Source of the DNA: Shinisaurus crocodilurus | Lineage: Eukaryota > Chordata > Lepidosauria > Squamata > Shinisauridae | NCBI GenBank assembly: GCA_021292165.1 | Contig: CM037877.1 | Location: 163,095,580-163,159,579 of the forward strand | Length of the DNA stretch: 64,000 bases | Reading direction: 5' to 3' | In this document: positions 56,280-64,000 of the stretch, piece after piece | Layout: every line of letters starts with the position of its first letter | Position numbering within the stretch: position 1 is the first letter of the stretch | Notes under the pieces: generated by a model | Databases searched by the model: none | Told to the model about the DNA's origin: nothing | The model's input: only the letters and a program-made list of their open reading frames with translations | Program-made: the position numbers and the translations under genes

Positions 56280-56794
56280 CAGTCATGCCTTGGATTGAGA
56301 GCATAATGTGTTCCGGAAACGTGCTTGTAATCCAAAACACTCATATCAAAACGAAATTCCCGCAAAAAAATTTGTACAGAGATTTTTAATTTAAGCCAGT
56401 ACTGCAGTACTTGTATTGCAAGACGTCGCTTGTATATCAAGTCAAAAATAAATAAATAAATATTTAAAAATTTGCTTGTCTTGCAAAACGCTCTCAAACC
56501 AAGTTACTTGCAATCCAAGGTATTAGGGATTGCAAGTGACTTGGTCTGCAAGTGTTTTGCAAGACAAGCAAATTTTTAAATAAATTTTAACTTGATAAAC
56601 AAGCGACGTCTTGCAATACAAGTACCATAGTACGGTCAAGAAAAATGAAGACTTTACACTATCATTCTTTATTGCAGCTTGAATTAAAAATATGTGTACA
56701 AATTTCTTATGGGGAATTTCGCTTTGATATACAAGTGCTTTGGATTACAAGCACGTTTCCGGAACGAATTATGCTTGCAATCCAAGGCATTACT
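56280..56794. mobile_element. Tigger-like MITE, head-to-head inverted pair
   Basis: A 515-bp palindromic structure. The left half is a copy of the 250-bp unit seen at 29416-29665 (CAGTCATGCCTTGGATTGAG to CAATCCAAGGTATTA). The right half is another unit in the opposite direction (GGGATTGCAAGTGACTTGG to GCAATCCAAGGCATTACTG). TA flanks both outer ends (56278-56279, 56795-56796). The two halves are not identical, and a CAAGAAAAATGAAGACTTTA insert is found only on the right. Confidence 0.75.
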
Positions 56795-56892
56795 GTAGTT
56801 GGAATACTGAAAAGGGAGCATTCCAATCCACACTGCCACATTCTGTTGCAGGCTCCACGTGTATGTCTATAAACTATGAGCCTGGGTTGTTT

Positions 56893-57284
56893 AATAGGAT
56901 GGCCACTTAGGAATTGCCAAAAAAGGGGAAACGTATCACCAAAAAGGAGGACAAACGAGGACACCGATTTGCATACAATTTGCCTATCCTCGTTTGTAAG
57001 TGTAGAAATAGTTACTGTAATTTTAATAGAAATACAGTACGTCTCTCCATAGTGTGAAAGAGTGTGACCAGGTGACCTGTGTGCCTTGCCCTTGCTCAGT
57101 CTGCTGTTCGAGTGTTGTTGATGGACAACGTCAAGGCCCAGCTCTTCCTTCTGATGGTTCTATATGTTTATTCCAGACTTGGACTGGACAGCCCTTCAAA
57201 TAGAGGATGCCCAAAATAGAGGACAGTCCTCTGGTAGCCCTTCAGACAGAGGACTGTCCTCTGTAAAAGAGGAGTGCCCTTATG
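56893..57284. mobile_element. GGTGGCCAC-ended repeat, copy 2
   Basis: GGATGGCCACTTAGGAATTG, GTGTGACCAGGTGACCTGTG, then CAGCCCTTCAAATAGAGGAT, CAGAGGACTGTCCTCTGTAA. A closely similar order of words occurs at 54930-55302. Confidence 0.72.
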
Positions 57285-57529
57285 TGTATTCTACATGCCT
57301 ATGTATAGCCAAGGTGGTCAGAGCTCACCTGCACTGGAAGGAGCCTTGCTATTTCTGCACAAGCATTCGGTGCTCCGTTTGAACCCAGCTGAGGTTCCAG
57401 TGGGGAGGCTTTTACACTTTCAGTTCTAGGAGTGGGCGAGGCTTTGCCCCAGCTCCAGGTTCGGTTTGGTTGTCCCCCCCCCCCCCAAATCCCATTGGCT
57501 TCTTTGCCTGTTTGCAAGGCGATGAGTGG

Positions 57530-57735
57530 AATTAGGAGGCATTTAACTTTTTGCCAGGCGCTTTCAGTGCGGCTCTGCTGTTTGTCCCTTTGCTTTTAAG
57601 GAAACTAATAACATTCTCAGTGAGGGGCAAATCCTGTTAATGAACAAATTAAACTTCAACCTGTTATTCAAGTTCACAGCGACGGGCCCCTCTCACTGCT
57701 CTTTTAATAATAAGAGTAATACATGTTACCTTCTT
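57530..57735. promoter_or_regulatory. Candidate conserved non-coding element
   Basis: Repeat-free: TTAAGGAAACTAATAACATT, CCTGTTAATGAACAAATTAA, CTTCAACCTGTTATTCAAGT, CTCTTTTAATAATAAGAGTA. Rich in TAAT and an AACAAT-like word. The flanking CGGCTCTGCTGTTTGTCCC is also unique. Inference from composition. Confidence 0.35.
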
Positions 57736-57749
57736 CCCCTCACTCTACC

Positions 57750-58860
57750 CCTTGATTAACTTTGTCCAGCTTTTCAGATCCGTTCCCGTGGCTAGAGCAA
57801 TGGCTCCCACCAAAGCCGAGATGGAAGGGGCCCTTAATCCGACCTTCATTTGGCAACTTTTGTAAAACACATAAAAGCCTGGGCGCAACTTTTGTGCACT
57901 CAAATGACTCCATCAGAGACAAGCAGACCCACAGGAAGCTTCTCGCCCTCCCAGCAAGTTCATATTGCCATCTAGCCAGCTAACTCTCTTTGGGTCTGGG
58001 AGGAGACAATCCGGTTCACATTATACAGATGTCTCCAAAGGATGGCGGGTGGAGTTGGGGGTGGGCAGGAATGTCATCGCCAGGAGAGGGCTGTGCTGCA
58101 AAGGAATTTAGAGCTGACCTGGCAAAGAGGGAAAGAATGTTGCCCTCTGCACAAGGTTATTACACACACACACACACACACACACACCACCAGCCCTGTA
58201 ATCTCTAGCCTTCTGTTCTGATTTGGTTTCAAGGCCAGTCCTTACAAGTAATCCTCCCCAGGCCCTGTAATCTCTAGACTTACCGAATGGAGTCTCCATG
58301 TCTCTTCCAGCACCCACTAAAAAGTAAAGCGGCGGCATGGAGATTCTGAATGTGACGGCAAGGCATGGCACAGGGGCGGTGCTAGGTACCAAAAAGATCC
58401 AGGGTTCAGGCCCACAGGACAAAAAACAAAAACAAAACAAAACACAAATGTGCATACGCTAATTTACATATGCTCTAAAATCTGTAAAGGACCCTGTCTC
58501 CTAAGGACAGTCCTATTTGTAGAAAGGGATGTATGGACAGGGGAGAGGAGGGCATTTGATTTCAGGAAAAGGTCAGGCAGCAAGATTTGGGGGGGGGGAA
58601 AGCAGGAGGTGAAGCACATGTGGGCAAAAAGCCAGCTAATGCAACAGAGATCAACAGGGCTCCTGTACCTGTACCTTTTTTTTCAGCAGGGTGGAAGGGC
58701 AGAGGGCCTCCCAGAGATTCGGGGCTCCAGCCCTAATGGCCTGCCCCCTAACACCACCTCATTGTCTGTAATAGTGAGTGCTTGCCCAGGTTAGGATTGC
58801 TGGCCCAAAGGAGGAGGCCATTTTTGGTGACAACCTCATGAACATATGCAGCTGCCTTAA
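57750..58860. other. No gene seen
   Basis: (CA)n at 58162-58186. CCCTGTAATCTCTAG occurs twice about 70 bp apart (58194, 58264), a small duplication. No exon recognised. Confidence 0.4.
58162..58186. repeat. (CA)n microsatellite
   Basis: Twelve CA units. Confidence 0.95.
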
Positions 58861-58872
58861 CCAGCCCGCTCG

Positions 58873-59216
58873 TAGGGTGGCCAGGTGTGTCCTCTTTTAT
58901 GGAGGACTATCATCTATTAGAAATCAACCTCTATTGGAAGAGTTGTCCAGTCCAATTCCACTTTAAAGGTAATGAACCATAGGAACTGTTGCCCCTCAAC
59001 AGCTACCCCCTGGACAGCAGGCTGAACAGGCAGGATGCAACTTACCTGGTCACATCTTCCACAGAATGGTGAGATGTACTATATTACTTTTTAAATTATA
59101 ATAATTTCTAAATTTGCATCTATCTATCCATTCATCTAAATTAGCACATGCAGCTGTTATGGCAATTGCTGCCCTCTTTTGTCCTCTCTTTGGGTGATTC
59201 ATAAGTGGCCACCCAG
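58873..59216. mobile_element. GGTGGCCAC-ended repeat, copy 3 (inverted)
   Basis: Starts GTAGGGTGGCCAGGTGTGTC and ends CATAAGTGGCCACCC. The interior, read on the minus strand, holds ACCAGGTAAGTT and GAGGACAAAAGAGGGCAGC. Both ends contain GGGTGGCCA, giving short inverted termini. Confidence 0.7.
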
Positions 59217-59229
59217 TGTTGGCCAGTGG

Positions 59230-60295
59230 CTCAGTAGGGTTTACTCTGGCTGGCAGTGGCTGTCTAAGGCCTCACAGGTCAATTCCAGACATTTTGATGC
59301 CGGGGACTGAATCATTCTGGGACCATCAGCATGCAAAGCATGCTCTCTACGACTGAGTTTTGGTCCCCCCTCCCCACATGATAAAGACTCTCAGAATGTG
59401 GCTGTGGCCATATCCTTGTGGTGAATCTAGCCCCTGTTCTCCGCCAGCCCTAGACTGCCTGATTTTGGCATCTGAAATCTGACCCAACCTTCCAGGTCTG
59501 TGAATTAAAAAATAATAATTAAAAATTGGGAAGTCCACATTCTGGCTCGCGTGGAGAGTCTCCACGGACATAGGAGGATCTCCTCTCCAGACGGTCAACC
59601 TCCAAATGTGACGAGGGGGTGGGGTTAGAGCGCTCCTTCTCCTCACGTGTTGATTTTAACCCCTTTCTGAACACCTGACTAGGGCTTAAGGCTTTTTCCT
59701 TTCTACAGAAGTAGCTGAATAGCACTAGCTTGGTAAGAATTTTTCTGTTTCAGGTCTGGCCTGCTGATTGAAAGGAATTAGTTCCATCTCAGTGAGTTAA
59801 AAAAACCATCCACATCCTTACATCTGTCTGTATTAATTTCATTTTGAGAATATTTTTAATGGAAACTATTTTATATTTTGTATTTTTAAACAATCTTGTG
59901 GTAAGTCATCTTGGGTATTTTTTAAAGGGAAAGGTGACTAAGAAATTCAATAAATAATCATCTTCCTCCTCCTGTGTTTAAGTTGTTTATTGATGAACTG
60001 GTTCATATTGGCATAGAAGATAGTTTACTAGAATGTGTGACCGCTCCTGCCTCCCATTGTTTCCTTGGACCCAATGTATTTTGATCATGCACTTTGGACC
60101 CATCAGGGCCAAGGAAGCAGAAGAAACCTCTGTCTCAGAGTACAGTATTCCTTTCTCTCCCCTGCTCTGCAATGAGGCCTCAAAGCAACCCTTTGCTGCC
60201 GCTTCTTCTTCTTCTTCTTCTTCTTCTTTAAAAATGAAAGGCCTCTAAAAGTAACTGTAGCAATGACAAACCACCGTCACCACCACCACCACCAC

Positions 60296-60333
<38 letters not shown>

Positions 60334-61230
60334 AGTAACAAGAATACTTAGCATCAATATAGTATTTTTCAAGTGCTCAAACTGCTCTACATACACTACT
60401 CATGCCATTAGATGTTCATCCTACTCTTCCTTCAAGGAGCTGAGGTTGGCATGGTGTTTTGCCACATGATCCCCAATAGGGATTGGCAAAGGTTCTTTGA
60501 GGGATTTTCTGACCATAATAAATACTCCCCCAGGAAGTCAAAGCCAAACATGTTTATTGTAAAGTTAAGCCTGAAGTACAACAATGCTATCTTCCCAGTT
60601 CCCTGGTGGAAATCCCACCCCTTAGCAGCACAGTCACTGTTCAACCAACCCGAATGCTAAGTCCAGCAGCTCTCCGCCTGGGTATTGGGTTTCCACGTTG
60701 GGCTTCTGCAAGGCTCTCTGCACAGTGTCCTCTGCTCCTCCTCCTCGCTCCTTCCAGTTCTTCAGTACTTCACACGCAACCTACCAACCGCCACTAACGA
60801 CCACCGCACTCCTGCACTCCCCGTCTGCACTTGCTCTTCTTAAATAGCACCAAGCTTCTTAGATTGCAGACCTCATGCTTAACTGTCAGCACCTGTGCTG
60901 TTTGCAGTGTCATCCTTCTGGCCAGCAGCCAGGTCATGCCTGGGTGAGTTGCTCTTGATTGCATCGGGCTGGCAAGCAGCCAAGTAGCCAAGGCCGTTTG
61001 CTGATTAGCTTTCTTAAAGCAAAGCTGGAGCATAGAAGCAGAACTCTGTACAACACTCCTGTACTCCTCGCCATCTTCCACGACTCCCCACCCCACCCCA
61101 GTTTTATCCTTACAATAACCCTTAGCCCAGTTAGGTAGGTGAGCCTGCCTAACCAGCTCTCAGTAATGCTGGCAATAATCTTGTAAGATAGAGCAGTACT
61201 ATTGCAGTAGCTTGCCTAATGGTGCCGAAT
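59230..61230. other. No gene seen; microsatellites and a SINE scrap
   Basis: (TTC)n at 60204-60229, (CAC)n/(AAT)n at 60276-60333. A partial minus-strand tRNA-SINE-like piece lies at 61104-61180 (TTTTATCCTTACAATAACCC). No exon recognised. Confidence 0.4.
60204..60333. repeat. Compound microsatellites (TTC)n, (CAC)n, (AAT)n
   Basis: Nine TTC units, then after about 45 bp CAC units, directly followed by about fourteen ATA units. Open frames here give His and Asn runs and are artefacts. Confidence 0.92.
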
Positions 61231-61233
61231 TAT

Positions 61234-61437
61234 CATGGGCTGGATCCAGGCTGGTGCTCAGTGCCATTCTGCTCATTGGGCCGGATCCAGACTTGTGCTC
61301 AGTGGCATTCTGCTCATATTGGAGGAAGTGGGGGGAGAGGCAATTTTCTCCGACTTCCCCTTCCCCCTGTGCCCCTCCCAAAATCTGCTCTGCAGAGTCA
61401 GTGGCCCCTCCATAGCAGCATGTGAGGTAGCATGGTG
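61234..61437. mobile_element. MITE relic with duplicated left end
   Basis: GGGCTGGATCCAGGCTGGTG, CTCAGTGCCATTCTGCTCAT is repeated at once in a second form (GGGCCGGATCCAGACTTGTG, CTCAGTGGCATTCTGCTCAT). The interior (ACTTCCCCTTCCCCCTGTG, CCATAGCAGCATGTGAGG) resembles the 38.1 kb MITE family. Confidence 0.55.
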
Positions 61438-61439
61438 GG

Positions 61440-62480
61440 CTGCAGAGAGAAGGGAGAACTGGTGAAGATAGTCTCCCCCACCCTTTCGCTAGTGGGGAAG
61501 ATTGCGCAGGGCTCCTGATCACTTGGAGGACTGTAAACACATTCAGCCAAACATGGCTACAATCTCTCTCCAGACCTTCCGGAAAACACAAGAGAGGTCG
61601 GGGCTTGAGGGGGCATGTTCCCCCCATGTCCCCTTCATGCTTACATTTTCATAAAACCTCAACAGAATCACCATCTGACATCATCAGCACATCTGTCAGA
61701 CCAGATTACTGTCTGAGGGCCAAGACAGACATTACTTTTAAATGTGTGTCTAGCAGCTCGCTCCATTTTTACTCTAGAGTAGGCACAGGGCCCCATTCTG
61801 GATTGGGACCTTAGTGTGTGTTTGTGTGGGGAGAGGGTCCCCCCCCCCCGCACCTACCCTAGAGTAAAAATGAAAAGAAGACACAGCTACACAGCTGCTA
61901 GCAAGACAGACATGTGAAGTAATGGCTATTTTGGCCCTTAATGTCACCAGCAGGAGTAGAAGTACCTGCTGTGCAAAGATTGTTACCTCCTCTTGAAAGG
62001 ACTAACAGCAAAAGAGGAAAGTGACTCCTTTCTAAGTAAAGAGGTTGGCTGTTTCTGAAGAGCCTTCAGCTGGTGGTGCAGGAAAACCCTTCTATTGTCA
62101 CTGGCTGGGAGCAGTTGCTTTGAGGCTTCTTTCATGGACTTCCTTCAGCTTTCATGGCTCAGGTTCCGCCCTGCTCTGACCTGCTCATCCCCACAACTCC
62201 ACTCCCATTTCTGCCAATGGCCATTTCACCCACAAATGATATCTAGGCAAACATGAGACATCTGGTGGAGAGACCACTTGCTCTTTCCCAGACACAGCAG
62301 TCTTGAAAATCACGGTCAGAAATATCTGTGGTTTGAATATCATGCCAGTTCTGAACTTCTGTCTCAGTTGAATTCCTATATCCTCAGTGCTCACTAACAA
62401 CTACAAATGCTCCTAAAACAGATTGCCTTTTCATAATTTAATCTTGAGCCGGCTGTTTGGTCCTCCTCACCCCCTTTAAA
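61440..62480. other. No gene seen
   Basis: No exon or complete repeat recognised; C-run at 61841-61849. A pair of TCTAGAGTAGGCACAGGGCC-like and CCTACCCTAGAGTAAAAATG words is inverted about 61775-61870, a short palindrome. Confidence 0.4.
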
Positions 62481-62490
62481 ATATCACCCA

Positions 62491-62751
62491 GGGCCAGCCC
62501 GCAATATTTTGCTGACTGAGGTGGAGCAGTAAATAGCTCCCCACACCAAGTCAAGGTACATAGTCACCAAGGCCAGCCAAGTTGTTTTGGTACCAGAGGC
62601 AGAAATCTCACAAGTGCCTTCCCCCCTCTCTGGCAGTAGAAATACAATAATAATACATCAAACAACTAACAACCTGCTACCCTTTCAAGACACCTAAAAA
62701 CAGCTGCCTGAGATGATGGCCTCAATCTGCCTCATGGTAGGGCCAGCCCTG
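62491..62751. mobile_element. MITE, CAGGGCCAGCCC ends
   Basis: CAGGGCCAGCCCGCAATATT at left and GGTAGGGCCAGCCCTG at right, giving inverted repeats CAGGGCYRGCCC. Interior with CTGACTGAGGTGG and CTGCCTGAGATGATGGCCTC. No exact flanking duplication was confirmed. Confidence 0.65.
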
Positions 62752-62754
62752 AAC

Positions 62755-63229
62755 CCCTACACAATGTTATTCTAGCTCTCAAGATGCAGCTTTCTACCGT
62801 TCCCCTTGCCCAATCGTCAGAATTCAGAAGAGGTGCTGGGGCTGAGAACCTGTCACTCACCACTTGAGCACCCCTCCTCAGTCTTGGTTTAGCTAAAACC
62901 CATCTGTTTCTTGGGCCAGTGTGTGATATACCCTATCAAAAATGGAGGAAGAGAAGCCCCTTAGAGGAACTGTGGCTTGGCTGGAGGGGTGGGCTTGAAA
63001 GCAATACCCTCCTTGGGGCAAGATGGTGGTCTTGGGGGAGTAGAGGGAGTTACTGTGACGGCTGGAGTGCCCCACCTCCCCCCCCCCCACAGCTGATCTT
63101 GAGGGATTGTCCAGATGGCCCGCCCTTGTCCCAGCTTGTGTGTTGGTTGCATTTTTTAGGCCCCTGGACTGCAGAGTAGCTTGATATAATCACCATGACA
63201 ACTTGCCATCTATGAGCATACAAATCATG
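62755..63229. other. No gene seen
   Basis: No exon recognised. C-run at 63078-63088. The open frames here share no domain with known families. Confidence 0.4.
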
Positions 63230-63500
63230 GAGATGAAATAGACAAAAGATTAGGCTGCCCTGAAAAGTACAATAAGTTTCTTATTTAGCATTTAGATAAC
63301 TGCCTTGCCTTTCGGAGCAGGCTTCAAAGTTGAACCCAGTTTAGACCAAGAGGATTAATTCTTTCTCCCGCATGCTTCATTGAATCTCTCATTACCAAAC
63401 TTTGTCTGTATTGATGTAAGATTTGATTGAAGATTAGAGCATTTAGCAAATCTTGCTTTTCTGCATGTATCAGGCCTTTTCAAGCACAGCCCGGCGTTGC
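63230..63500. promoter_or_regulatory. Candidate conserved non-coding element
   Basis: Repeat-free: GATTAGGCTGCCCTGAAAAG, GAGGATTAATTCTTTCTCCC, GCATGCTTCATTGAATCTCT, ATGTAAGATTTGATTGAAGA, CATTTAGCAAATCTTGCTTT. It has homeodomain-like GGATTA and TTAATT words and no codon pattern. Inference only. Confidence 0.35.
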
Positions 63501-63720
63501 CCCAGTGGTCAATACCCTTACTTTTATCCAGTGTCTGCTTCATTTAAACTTAATCAACTCCATCAATGAACTGGAACAGGGAAACGTCCCTGTGGTAAGA
63601 ATGCTGCGCTCTTCTTAGATAATTCTTTGCTCCCTTCCCTCAATCTGTTGGTGTTAAACCCAAAATTGCACTCTGATGAACTTCATCAATATGATAATGA
63701 TAGTTGGGCCTTGATAGCTG

Positions 63721-63722
<2 letters not shown>

Positions 63723-63756
<34 letters not shown>
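63723..63756. repeat. (GT)n microsatellite
   Basis: About seventeen GT units. The minus-strand frame over it encodes an HT repeat and is an artefact. Confidence 0.95.
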
Positions 63757-63760
<4 letters not shown>

Positions 63761-64000
63761 GCGTTTGTGTATGCATAGAAGGAGGGGGGCTCAAAGTGAA
63801 ATAGGTACAGTGACTTGGACCTATTGTTCCTACTCACTTTTCCTTGGTGTGTGTATGTATAGGTTATCTGATGTTGCTTTCTTTTCCCCCACCAAAACTT
63901 CCTCAGTGACCTTGGATCTTTCTCAAGCTGGAAAGAACCTTTTTGGTAGGCCTTAATTTGAGGGTTGGAACATGGGATGTAGTAATTAAATTTTAAAAAA

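Noticed and set aside
60263..60469. His- and Asn-rich protein
   Set aside because: Translation of (CAC)n and (AAT)n microsatellites.
1..64000. CRISPR array, prokaryotic operon or plasmid features
   Set aside because: No short regular repeat-spacer pattern; the gene and repeat content is that of a vertebrate nuclear genome.

Overview
The window is a stretch of vertebrate nuclear DNA, most likely from a squamate reptile (lizard or snake). I infer this from the mix of repeats: L1, L2-like and CR1 LINEs, a tRNA-derived SINE ending in (ATAA)n, 5S-rRNA-derived SINEs, Tc1 and Tigger-like DNA transposons, and many palindromic MITEs. No bacterial or organellar features, rRNA genes, functional tRNA genes or CRISPR arrays were found. 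Almost every long open frame is a transposon relic or a stop-poor simple or GC-rich repeat, not a host gene.

Layout. 0.33-4.06 kb: a 5'-truncated L1 on the minus strand with a long uninterrupted ORF2 fragment. 4.3-7.5 kb: an L2-like LINE on the plus strand, interrupted by a solo LTR and by a TA-flanked MITE. 8-14.6 kb: further L2-like fragments, tRNA-SINEs, an L1 3' end and a 5S-headed, CR1-tailed SINE. 16.3-21.5 kb: fold-back MITEs, a small Tigger-like element, and a CR1 relic split by a 2.5 kb TA-flanked element that carries a CpG-rich minisatellite. 21.7-26.1 kb: mostly unique AT-rich sequence, read here as an intron. 26.13-26.33 kb: the one convincing host coding sequence, a last exon encoding 63 residues with a zinc-finger-like Cys/His end, followed by about 1.35 kb of repeat-free 3' UTR with several AATAAA signals. 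28-36 kb: a minisatellite of about 28 units, Tigger and fold-back MITEs, a hAT hairpin MITE and a nearly intact Tc1 element. 36-64 kb: no coding exon recognised, only scattered MITEs, CR1 and L2 relics, microsatellites, and several repeat-free AT-homeobox-motif-rich blocks that look like conserved non-coding elements. This fits a regulatory gene desert downstream of a developmental gene.

The most useful observations are: two copies of a short SINE joining a 5S rRNA head to a CR1 tail; a long and a short member of one TA-flanked MITE family; insertions with exact target duplications that allow relative dating (solo LTR, hAT MITEs, L1); and the terminal zinc-finger exon with its 3' UTR. All family assignments come from reading motifs and have not been checked by database search.
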